Assembly: GCF_036327475.1 (NCBI RefSeq)
Contig: NZ_CP132913.1
Span: 1,240,001-1,304,000, forward strand
From: G036327475 sp036327475
Lineage (GTDB): Bacteria; Pseudomonadota; Gammaproteobacteria; Enterobacterales; Enterobacteriaceae
DNA: 64,000 nucleotides
Direction of reading: 5' to 3'
The position numbers and the translations under genes are program-made. Positions 19,959 through 28,559 of this stretch are shown here, one piece after another. The notes under the pieces are model-generated. The model did no database searches. It was given only the letters and a program-made list of their open reading frames with translations, and was not told the DNA's origin. Positions within the stretch are counted from its first letter, which is position 1, and the number at the start of each line of letters is the position of its first letter.

Positions 19959-20238
19959 ATGAAAAACACCTTATTGGTGATGCTATTACTGAGCCTGTTT
20001 GGAATATCCAGTGCCGCGCCGGCGCTGACTGAGAATGAAGCGAAAGATATGGCCGACCTAACGGCGCTGTTCATCTATCTCAAGAATGATTGCGGCTATG
20101 CGGATATGCCCAATGAGCAAATCCGCCGCGCTATCTTGATGTTCGCCCAGCAAAACCGCTGGGATCCCCTTACCGTCGTCGAAAAAATGCGAATCGCTGG
20201 CGACCAACTCTCTCGGTTTACTCGCCTATGCCAAATAA
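19959..20238 (+). pseudogene. yacC: Broken YacC (small exported protein)
   Basis: MKNTLLVMLLLSLFGISSAA is a signal peptide, followed by ALTENEAKDMADLTALFIYL and KNDCGYADMPNEQIRRAILM, which align with E. coli YacC. After FAQQNRWD the gene loses about 30 codons and shifts frame; the ancestral C-terminus survives as SLGLLAYAK with its TAA at 20236-20238. The frame that stays open past this point, into speE, is accidental. The function of YacC is unknown. It sits upstream of speED as in E. coli. Confidence 0.85.
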
Positions 20239-20346
20239 TATGCTCTCAAAACTCCTTTGCACGAAATTTAACCGTGCAACTGCAGGAAGAGTTAGCTATC
20301 ATGTTGCGCTGTTTTTCATGGCGGACTTGCCAAGGAGCAGCCAGAC

Positions 20347-21210
20347 ATGTCCAACCAAGAAATCTGGCACGAAACGTTATACGATCATTTCGGCCAATAT
20401 TTTACCGTAGATAACATCCTGTACCGAGAAACTACTGGCCAGCAGGATTTTATGGTATTTGAAAACGCCGCATTAGGCCGGGTCATGGCGCTGGACGGCG
20501 TGATACAGACCACCGAGCGCGATGAATTTATCTATCATGAGATGATGGCCCATGTGCCGCTCATCGCCCATGGCAACGCCCAAAAAGTGCTCATCATCGG
20601 CGGCGGCGACGGTGGGGTGCTACGTGAAGTCAGCCTTCATTCCGACGTAAAGCAAATAACTATGGTTGAGATCGATGCCGGCGTGGTGACCTTCTGTCAA
20701 AAATATTTGCCAAGCCATAACGCGGGCGCGTTTGATGACCCGCGTTTTACGCTAGTAATTGCTGACGGTGTGGATTTTGTTTCCCAAAGCAGCGAGAAAT
20801 TCGATGTCATAATTTCCGACTGCACCGACCCTATCGGGCCGGGAGAAAGCCTGTTTACCTCTGATTTCTATCATAACTGCGCACGCTGTCTTAACCAAGA
20901 CGGCATTTTCGTCACGCAGAACGGCGTGTGTTTTTTACAACAGGAGGAAGCGGTCAATAGTTACCGGAAACTTCGTTACTATTTTAGCGACGTCAGTTTT
21001 TATCAGACTGCGGTGCCAACCTATTACGGTGGTATTATAGTCTTTGCCTGGGCCAGTCAAAATCCGACGCTACGCCAGCTCGACACCGCGCCACTGGCGG
21101 CGCGTATCGACAAGACCGGCCTGACCTGCCGCTACTATAATGCGGCAATCCATAACGGCAGCTTTGCCCTGCCGCAATATTTTCTGAATGTCTTATTAGC
21201 TTCCCGCTGA
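20347..21210 (+). CDS. speE: Spermidine synthase
   Basis: SpeE transfers aminopropyl from decarboxylated S-adenosylmethionine to putrescine. The 287-residue protein has the dcSAM-binding VLIIGGGDGGVLREVSLH and the proton-acceptor region IISDCTDPIGPGESLFTSDF, plus NGVCFLQQEE. The ATG at 20347 (MSNQEIWHETLYDHFGQYF) matches the family start and is preceded by an AAGGAG at about 20333. It is followed 27 bases later by speD, and the two make one operon. Confidence 0.96.
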   Translation: MSNQEIWHETLYDHFGQYFTVDNILYRETTGQQDFMVFENAALGRVMALDGVIQTTERDEFIYHEMMAHVPLIAHGNAQKVLIIGGGDGGVLREVSLHSDVKQITMVEIDAGVVTFCQKYLPSHNAGAFDDPRFTLVIADGVDFVSQSSEKFDVIISDCTDPIGPGESLFTSDFYHNCARCLNQDGIFVTQNGVCFLQQEEAVNSYRKLRYYFSDVSFYQTAVPTYYGGIIVFAWASQNPTLRQLDTAPLAARIDKTGLTCRYYNAAIHNGSFALPQYFLNVLLASR

Positions 21211-21237
21211 AACAGTATTTAAAGGGGGTGAACCAAA

Positions 21238-22032
21238 TTGCAGAAGCTAAAACTACACGGCTTTAATAATCTGACCAAGAGCCTGAGTCTTTGTATTTAC
21301 GACATTTGTTATGCTAAAACGGCGGACGACTGTGACAGCTATATCGCCTACATTGACGAACAATATAACGCCAATCGTCTGACGGAAATTCTCAGTGAAA
21401 CCTGCTCGATGATAGGTGCCAATATCCTGAATATTGCCCGCCAGGACTACGAGCCGCAGGGCGCGAGCGTGGCCATCTTGGTCAGCGAGGAGCCGGTCGA
21501 CCCAGGCAGTATCGACACGTCTGAACATCCCGGACCGCTACCAGAATCGGTGGTGGCGCATCTGGATAAAAGCCATATTTGCGTGCATACCTACCCGGAA
21601 AGCCATCCCGGGGGCGGCATGTGCACTTTTCGCGCCGATATAGAAGTCTCGACCTGCGGCGCCATTTCCCCGTTAAAAGCGCTTAATTACCTGATCCATC
21701 AGTTGGAGTCAGATGTTGTCACCATGGATTACCGCGTGCGTGGCTTTACCCGCGATATTAACGGGGTAAAACATTATATCGACCACGAGATCAATTCGAT
21801 TCAGAATTTTATGATCAGAGATATGAAAGCGCTCTATCACATGATGGACGTCAATGTGTATCAGGAGAATATTTTCCACACTAAGATGATGCTGAAAGAT
21901 TTCGATCTAAAACACTATCTTTTCAATGCCAGGCCTGACAATCTCAGCGTGGACGAGCGAAAAGCAATTACCGATCTCCTTTACAAGGAGATGCAGGAAA
22001 TTTATTACGGCCGCAACTTGTCTGTAATATAA
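21238..22032 (+). CDS. speD: S-adenosylmethionine decarboxylase proenzyme, UUG start
   Basis: SpeD makes decarboxylated SAM for SpeE. The 264-residue proenzyme is nearly collinear with E. coli. The self-cleavage site is intact in VAHLDKSHICVHTYPESHP, where cleavage before the serine of KSH creates the pyruvoyl group; FRADIEVSTCGAISPLKALN carries catalytic residues. The start is TTG at 21238 (QKLKLHGFNNLTKSL), with a strong AAAGGGGGTG 9-18 bases upstream. speE and speD intact means spermidine synthesis from putrescine is possible. Confidence 0.96.
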   Translation: MQKLKLHGFNNLTKSLSLCIYDICYAKTADDCDSYIAYIDEQYNANRLTEILSETCSMIGANILNIARQDYEPQGASVAILVSEEPVDPGSIDTSEHPGPLPESVVAHLDKSHICVHTYPESHPGGGMCTFRADIEVSTCGAISPLKALNYLIHQLESDVVTMDYRVRGFTRDINGVKHYIDHEINSIQNFMIRDMKALYHMMDVNVYQENIFHTKMMLKDFDLKHYLFNARPDNLSVDERKAITDLLYKEMQEIYYGRNLSVI

Positions 22033-22037
22033 TCCCG

Positions 22038-22053
22038 ACCTTGCCGGCAAGGT
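22038..22053. repeat. 16-bp perfect palindrome after speD
   Basis: ACCTTGCCGGCAAGGT lies a few bases past the speD stop. It can fold as a hairpin at the 3' end of the speED mRNA, but no U-run follows, so it is not a classical intrinsic terminator. Confidence 0.6.
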
Positions 22054-22099
22054 TAGTCGCGCAACTCGAAGCAAGCCGCGAAGAACTCAGGCTGGCCGG

Positions 22100-22461
22100 A
22101 GTAAGCTTCCTCAGCCCGCGCTTCATCCGTCAGAATGAACTGGCGATACCGCTTCAGTATCAGCAGAACATCGTCGCTGTCGCACAGGGCGACAGTAGTA
22201 ACTGAACTCCTTTTCAGCATCCCACCGATATGCCGTTAGCGTGCACCATGAACTCTTCAGCGTCAATAAGCAAGATTATTTCATGACCGATGTGCCGCCA
22301 CTGCGCCAGGGGGCCTGATAGGCTCAGTAAACTACTCCGCATCAGCTAGTAGCGCCTATCGCCCTTTACTTCGTCATTTAGCCAATGCCAGATGGCCTCA
22401 TGGCCCACTGAGAATTTGACGATAATCTGACCGGTGGCGTCGCGTAAAATTCGTGGTTCAT
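22100..22461 (-). pseudogene. yacL: Broken YacL
   Basis: On the minus strand, ATG at 22461 begins MNHEF; a one-base loss then shifts to LRDATGQIIVKFSVGHEAIW followed by HWLNDEVKGD, matching YacL (MDYEFLRDITGVV...GHWFNEEVK). Later blocks are WRHIGHEIILLIDAEEFMVH with ANG and, in another frame, DVLLILKRYRQF. Function is unknown. In E. coli it lies between speD and acnB, the same position. Confidence 0.8.
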
Positions 22462-22689
22462 TGTTGCCGTCCACCACCCCGTTTGAGTCTATGCTGTATC
22501 TTTGTGGAAAATGTTGGTGAAAGATAATCGGATTATGCGCGTTTTCACCGTGCCCGCTACAAGCTTGCACTACGATTATCGCCGCCGGGACGGCGGTTAC
22601 CCAGGCCGCGCGCCGTACAGGCAAAAACGCCCGCCAACAACGGGCGGTAATGGACTTGCCGGGCGGACGCCGCTACACACTGGAGGAGT

Positions 22690-24040
22690 TAAACCGCGGT
22701 TTGGAAATGACCTGATCGGCTTTGTCAGTGTATTACTGAGGCGATCAAAATTCAGATAGCGGTAGATATCCACTGCCGTTTGATCCACCAGCATCATCAT
22801 CTGCAAATATTCCTCAAGTTATGGGTAGATGTAGATATTACTGTAGATATTACTGTCGCGCCATCTCTTATCTTACCCGCGCCTGGTTACCCATGCACAG
22901 CGAGCAATCACGGGATTTCCATATGCACGCTACTTTTGCCGAAGACGCTATAGCAGCCCTCTCTTGTGGTTGTCCAGCAGCTTACCGGTGGCGCGGAAGT
23001 GGTCGATTTAGTCATGCAGGAGCCGATAAAGACTTCATCAATTTTACTGTCGGCCGCGTCAGACAGCAGACGGGCGTCATCCGGATTGTTCGGCACGCAC
23101 AGGATTAGTGCGCCAGCCAGATCATCTCAATCATCGCTGCATACTCGGCATCGGCATCCGCCAACAGCTAGCTCTCCATGCCTTTGATACGCCATTCTAG
23201 CGCGCAGCGCTCGCGAAATTATCCATTTCAGAAACATATATTGAAATTTAAATATTCGCTAATCGGCGCCCGGTCAAACTTGATGGTGCAACCGGCGGCG
23301 GAGCGTTCCGCCAAGGCCTCCCAGCAGTTTAAAGCCTGTTCCACCTTTTGTTCTGGTAGCCACTCGATTTCCAAAATGCGGCCGGAAAAATGTTTTTCTT
23401 GCCCCCTTCCTTCACCGTCAGCAGCCCTTGCTTGATAGCATAATACGGGATCGCATGCACCAGATCGCGAAGGGTAATGCCTGGTTGTATGGTGACTTTA
23501 AAACGAACCAGCGCCGACTTCGGTATATCCAATGACATGACACCGGTCACGGCGCGAAGGCCGCCAGCCCGGTCCCCGCCGGGAACGAGATGCCAATCGG
23601 GAAACGGGTGTTGGAATCGCCGCCGGTGCCGATGTTGTTGGGCCATAACATGCGATTCAGCCAGGAGTAGAGATACCGTCGCCTGGATACAAAGAGATGC
23701 CGCCACGGTTCATGATGAAGTCCGGCAGCGTATAGTAGGTCTGCAATGTCCACCGGCTTGGGATAGGTGACGGTGTGGCAAAATGATTGATTACCAGGTC
23801 GGCGAAGAAACCCTGGCACGTCAGATCCTTCAACTCATCGCGCCTCATATGGCCTGTCGTATTCTGCGACCACACCGAGGTCTTTTCGACTCGTAATGGT
23901 GGCCTGGACGTACTCCGGAACGCCGCGCGCGGCCAACCATTCCTGACAAGCGAATACCCTTTGTCGCTTGTCGCTGGCGGCGACATCGCGAGAGTGGCAG
24001 GAGATGATGCCGGACGACTGCGCCGCATGCTACCTGTCAA
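22690..24040 (-). pseudogene. acnB: Broken aconitase B, C-terminal half only
   Basis: Reading the minus strand from 24040, SEKGYS/TRDELKDL-type sequence is followed by YTLPDFIMNRGGISLYPGDG, NRMLWPNNIGTGGDSNTRFP, IGISFPAGTGLAAFAP, VRFKVTIQPGITLRDLVHAI, PNNPDDARLLS with KIDEVFIGSCM, and finally VDQTAVDIYRYLNFDRLS at the C-terminus. All match the second half of AcnB, in shifting frames; the first 400 or so residues are absent. The cluster-ligand GSCM segment is recognisable. AcnB is the main TCA-cycle aconitase in growing E. coli, so the cycle would need AcnA from elsewhere. A 12-bp tandem duplication lies at 22831-22854. Confidence 0.88.
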
Positions 24041-25644
24041 ATCACTTTAACAGAAAAAGTATACTGAAGCAAGGCATCAGCGCGCCAGATGTTTTCGCCC
24101 TATAGCGCCTGCCTGCGGTTCTCTCTGCCGCTGCACTTTGTTCAAGAGTTAATGTCTTGCGCCCCTTTTCGCAATACTCCTCAATTCCTACTGGTCACTA
24201 AATCGTAACGCCCCTCCGATTTTGATTAGGTCGACAACGGGAGTGGCGGCAAATCCCGCGCAGCATACGTCAATATACCCTTAACTTCCTGGCTGGCGCG
24301 CTAAGCACGTCCGTGCCTACGTTGCCGAATACAGTTAAAGTGGTGGACGCGCAAATGAAACGCCACCGGTCGAGGTGACCTCATCGCCGCAATGCTACGT
24401 GCAAGAGATTGAAGCCGCTGGCGACAGCGTCTCAATGCTCTCCGTGCTAGCCTGGAAATGGTAGTTGGCAGTATCGCTGCGGACTCGGCTGAAGCCGCCG
24501 ACGTGTTAATGTTTGCGGTGGCGCAGACGCGGCCGATATTACTAACGCCATCGCTGTGCAAGGCGATACCTTTGCTGGCACCGTAGATGAAGCTGAGGGC
24601 AAAACTGAAGCCGTAATGCATGCCAAGACTGAGGCCAAAACCGACGCTCTGGTTAATGGCATCGATAAAACCGAAGCCGCAGCCGTAGCTTAAAAGCCAA
24701 GCGTATGCCGTAGTTGAACGGAGGCGAGCGCTTATGCTGTGGCATGCGCTAATGTCTCTCCTCTGGTGAGGCCACGCACGCAACCGATTTCCAACGGCGT
24801 GCCGGTGGCCATAGGGGAAGCGTTTTTGGCAAGCCTTGTGTAAGCCCTAACCACGCCTGGCGCTGACCAGCAGTCGCATTACGCGTACTATTCAGGCCAG
24901 AATGCTGGATGACCGCCAGTCAATTTGGCTTATCGGCCGACTGTACGACAGATTTTTCCTCCAAGGTAGTAAGAGCACGCCGCTATCACTTGACTCTACC
25001 GGTAACTGAGCCAGCCTGGGGCCGGTAGGGTCGGACGATCTCACGCCGACAACAATGGTTGCTTGTTTTATGGCGTGCTGATACCAACAGCGAGTGCCGT
25101 AAGGTTTTTCAGCTATCTGGTTCTATTTGATGTAAATTGGTGATTATCAAATCTATCAATCGCCGCCGCCGGACGACGCTTGGACAATCACTTTGTGGAA
25201 ATGTGCACGATAAAAGTCTGCCAGTCGCTGGACGATATTTTGGCGAAAATCCGTTAACAGCTGACGCAAAATACACACCGTACTAGACGATCCTGCCTAT
25301 GGCCATAAGAATTGCTGGATACTACCAAGGGCGATGATAGCGCCTGTATTCTGGCGCATTATCGCCATAACAGTCTTGTCTTTGCCAATCGCTGCGCCAC
25401 CCAAATTTCGCAGCAGCCGGTTAAAAACGACGCTGCTAATTACCGATTACCCTAATTTTCGAGCGCTTTGCCTGATTGGCTACCAAAGAGGATACGCCGC
25501 TGCAATATCTTGGCCAGCCCCATTTCTTGCAATTGGTCGATTAGATCGGTGATGCGACTCATCGCTAGGAGGTAAGGTGGCTATTGGCGTATTTCCAAAT
25601 GAAAAGGCGCCTAACACGACGCTTTGCTACAGGGCAAAGAAAAG
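24041..25644. other. 1.6-kb unidentified decayed sequence upstream of acnB remnant
   Basis: E. coli has yacH between lpdA and acnB; I find no match to it. The forward strand at about 24530-24690 has a repetitive Ala/Thr/Glu-rich frame (TKTEAVM.., AKTEAKTDALVNGIDKTEAA). At about 24868-25007 it reads LTSSRITRTIQARMLDDRQS followed by IWLIGRLYDRFFLQGS, which looks like former coding sequence. On the minus strand near 25560 MSRITDLIDQLQEMGLAKIL occurs. None is assignable from memory. No intact gene, insertion sequence or RNA gene is seen. Confidence 0.35.
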
Positions 25645-27066
25645 TTATTTCTTTTTCTTGGCGTTGGGCAGGTCGGTAATAGTGCCTTCGTAAACTTCCG
25701 CCGCCAGACCCACCGATTCATGCAGCGTGGGATGTGCATGAATGGTCAGCGCAATATCTTCCGCATCACAGCCCATCTCAATGGCCAGCCCGATTTCGCC
25801 CAGCAGCTCGCCGCCGTTAACACCGACCACTGCGCCGCCAATCACCCGATGGCTTTCTTTATCGAAAATCAGCTTAGTCATACCATCCTGGCGGTCGGAA
25901 GCGATGGCGCGGCCGGATACCGCCCACGGGAAGGTGGCGACATCGTAGCTAATACCTTTCTCTTTCGCTTCTTTTTCCGTCAAACCGACCCAAGCTACTT
26001 CCGGCTCGGTATAAGCGATAGATGGGATGACTTTCGGGTCGAAATAATGTTTCTTGCCGACGATCACTTCCGCCGCCACGTGGCCCTCATGGATGCCTTT
26101 GTGCGCCAACATCGGCTGGCCGACGATATCGCCGATAGCGTAGATGTGCGGCACATTGGTGCGCATTTGTGTATCGACACGGATGAAACCACGGTCGTCG
26201 ACCTCTACCCCGGCCTGGCCAGCATCTAGCAATTTACCGTTCGGCACGCGTCCGATGGCGACCAGAACGGCGTCATAGCGCTGAGCTTCCGACGGCGCTT
26301 TTTCCCCTTCCATGCTAACATACTCACCGTCTTCTTTAGCTTCCACTGCGATGACTTTAGTTTCCTGCATCAGATTGAAATGAGAGCTGATGTGTTTGGT
26401 GAAGACTCTCACAACATCTTTATCAGCCGCGGGGATAACTTGATCGAACATTTCCACCACGTCAATTTCCGATCCAAGCGCGTGGTAAACAGTGGCCATT
26501 TCCAGGCCGATGATGCCGCCGCCCATCACCAGCAGGCGCTTCGGTACGGTGGTCAGGGCGAGCGCATCGGTGGAATCCCATACACGGGGATCACTATGGG
26601 GGATAAACGGCAGTTGGATCGGGCGGGAGCCTGCAGCAATAATGGCGTTGTCGAAGGTAATGGTTGTCTTGCCGTTTTCGCCTTCCACTTGCAAAGTGTT
26701 GGCGCCGGTGAATTTACCGTAGCCGTTTGTCACCTTGACCTTACGCGCTTTAGCCATATCGCTCAGGCCGCCGGTCAGCTGATTGACCACCTTTTCCTTC
26801 CAGGTGCGCACTTTGTCGATGTCAGTTTGCGGCTCACCAAAGACGATGCCGTTTTTGCTCAGCGCCTTGGCCTCTTCGATGACTTTAGCGACGTGCAATA
26901 AGGCTTTCGAGGGGATGCAGCCCACATTCAGGCAGACCCCGCCGAGCGTGGAATAACGCTCCACCAATACGGTCTCCAGACCCAAATCCGCACAGCGAAA
27001 TGCCGCAGAATAGCCGCCCGGACCTGCCCCAAGTACCACGACCTGAGTTTTTATTTCTGTACTCAT
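25645..27066 (-). CDS. lpdA: Dihydrolipoamide dehydrogenase (E3)
   Basis: E3 reoxidises lipoyl groups of the pyruvate, 2-oxoglutarate and glycine-cleavage complexes. The 473-residue protein has the FAD motif VVVLGAGPGGYSAAF, the redox-active disulfide GGVCLNVGCIPSKALL, the NAD-binding GGGIIGLEM, and the C-terminal HAHPTLHESV with the catalytic His-Glu pair. I use the second of two adjacent ATGs (27066), matching E. coli MSTEIKTQ. A 230-bp gap to aceF may hold a separate promoter, as in E. coli. Confidence 0.97.
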   Translation of the reverse strand: MSTEIKTQVVVLGAGPGGYSAAFRCADLGLETVLVERYSTLGGVCLNVGCIPSKALLHVAKVIEEAKALSKNGIVFGEPQTDIDKVRTWKEKVVNQLTGGLSDMAKARKVKVTNGYGKFTGANTLQVEGENGKTTITFDNAIIAAGSRPIQLPFIPHSDPRVWDSTDALALTTVPKRLLVMGGGIIGLEMATVYHALGSEIDVVEMFDQVIPAADKDVVRVFTKHISSHFNLMQETKVIAVEAKEDGEYVSMEGEKAPSEAQRYDAVLVAIGRVPNGKLLDAGQAGVEVDDRGFIRVDTQMRTNVPHIYAIGDIVGQPMLAHKGIHEGHVAAEVIVGKKHYFDPKVIPSIAYTEPEVAWVGLTEKEAKEKGISYDVATFPWAVSGRAIASDRQDGMTKLIFDKESHRVIGGAVVGVNGGELLGEIGLAIEMGCDAEDIALTIHAHPTLHESVGLAAEVYEGTITDLPNAKKKK

Positions 27067-27240
27067 CATGACCTCTTAGTTGATTGCCCGACGGGTCAAA
27101 CGTCTATTTTATCGCGTGTATTTGCATAATGCGCTGTATCCACCGGAACGTCTCCATCGCCCATAGTCTACAGAAATGTTAATAGACTGCAAAGTATATG
27201 ACGACGGCGCATGTTTAGTTGGTGTCCCGCCGACCGCCCT

Positions 27241-27256
27241 TCACCGCCGGCGGTGA
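27241..27256. repeat. 16-bp perfect palindrome in aceF-lpdA gap
   Basis: TCACCGCCGGCGGTGA lies about 40 bases past the aceF stop. It could form a stable GC-rich hairpin in the operon mRNA. No U-run follows on the transcribed strand, so it resembles a processing or stability element more than a terminator. Confidence 0.55.
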
Positions 27257-27296
27257 CGCAGAAACAAGCAGGCCGGCCAGGGAGCAGGCCTAAAAA

Positions 27297-28544
27297 TTAC
27301 ATTACCAGGCGACGGATATCGGACATCACATTATTGATGAAGCTGATAAAACGCGCACCGTCGACGCCGTCGATGACTCGGTGGTCATAGGACAGTGACA
27401 GCGGCAACATCAATCGTGGCGCGAACTCTTTACCGTTCCACACCGGCTTCATCGACGATTTAGACACTCCGAGTATCGCCACTTCCGGCGCATTGACGAT
27501 AGGCGTGAACGCCGTACCGCCGATGCCGCCCAGGCTAGAGATGGTGAAACAGCCGCCCTTCATATCCGACGAAGTCAGCTTACCGGCGCGGGCCTTTTTC
27601 GAGATCTCCGTCAGCTCGCGTGACAATTCCAGGATGCTTTTTTTATTCACATCGCGGAACACCGGTACCACCAGACCATTCGAGGTATCTACCGCCACGC
27701 CAATATTGATGTATTTCTTCAGCGTCAGTTTCTGGGTGTCTTCGGACAGCGAACTGTTAAAACGCGGTAGCTTTTCCAGCCCCTTGGCAACCGCCTTCAT
27801 GATAAACACCAGCGGGGTGATTTTCACATCTAGCTTCTTCTTCTCGGCCTCGGCGTTCTGCTGCTTGCGGAAGACTTCCATTTCAGTGATATCGGTTTCG
27901 TCGAACTGGGTCACATGAGGGACCATCACCCAGTTGCGGTGCAGGTTGGCGCCGGAGATTTTCTGGATCCGCCCCAGCTCCACCTCTTCGGTGTCGCCAA
28001 ACTTGCTGAAGTCTACTTTTGGCCACGGCAGTAAGCCAGGCAGCGTACCGCCATCGACAGCGGCTTGAGCGGTCTCGGCGCATTTGACCGCCTCCTTGAC
28101 GTACGCCTGGATATCTTCGCGTAGAATACGGCCTTTGCGCCCGGTACCGTTCACCTTCGCCAAGTTGATGCCGAATTCGCGCGCCAGCCGGCGGATCACT
28201 GGGGTCGCGTGCACATAGGTGTCGTTATCGGAAAATTCGCCTTTGCCTTGCGCCGGCGCCGAGGCCACAGCTGCGGCGCTTTCCTTGGCTGCAGTCAGCG
28301 CGGGGGCGGCGCCTTTCACATCGAATACCATGATCTGAGAACCGGTGCTGACCTTATCGCCGACGTTAATCTTGATCTCTTTGACGATTCCCGCAAACGG
28401 AGCCGGCACTTCCATGGACGCTTTGTCGCCTTCCACGGTAATCAGTGACTGCTCGGCGTCAACTTTATCGCCCACGCTGACCAGAACTTCGGTGACTTCC
28501 ACCTCATCTGCACCGATATTCGGTACGTTGATTTCAATAGTCAT
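27297..28544 (-). CDS. aceF: Dihydrolipoyl acetyltransferase (E2) with one lipoyl domain
   Basis: E2 is the core of the pyruvate dehydrogenase complex. The 415-residue protein has one N-terminal lipoyl domain (1-75, lipoylated Lys41 in GDKASM), a peripheral subunit-binding domain (about 109-148, HATPVIRRLAREFGINLAKV), and the catalytic domain (about 180-415) with SYDHRVIDG holding the active-site histidine. E. coli AceF has 630 residues and three lipoyl domains; two are absent here with no frameshift. One domain is enough for catalysis in E. coli mutants. The gene lies 15 bases after aceE. Confidence 0.96.
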   Translation of the reverse strand: MTIEINVPNIGADEVEVTEVLVSVGDKVDAEQSLITVEGDKASMEVPAPFAGIVKEIKINVGDKVSTGSQIMVFDVKGAAPALTAAKESAAAVASAPAQGKGEFSDNDTYVHATPVIRRLAREFGINLAKVNGTGRKGRILREDIQAYVKEAVKCAETAQAAVDGGTLPGLLPWPKVDFSKFGDTEEVELGRIQKISGANLHRNWVMVPHVTQFDETDITEMEVFRKQQNAEAEKKKLDVKITPLVFIMKAVAKGLEKLPRFNSSLSEDTQKLTLKKYINIGVAVDTSNGLVVPVFRDVNKKSILELSRELTEISKKARAGKLTSSDMKGGCFTISSLGGIGGTAFTPIVNAPEVAILGVSKSSMKPVWNGKEFAPRLMLPLSLSYDHRVIDGVDGARFISFINNVMSDIRRLVM

Positions 28545-28559
28545 GATTTACTCTACCTC

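Noticed and set aside
24301..24783. Minus-strand frame of 160 codons with a Gly/Phe-rich middle
   Set aside because: The repetitive pattern comes from the Ala/Thr/Glu-rich forward frame; no membrane-protein or family support.
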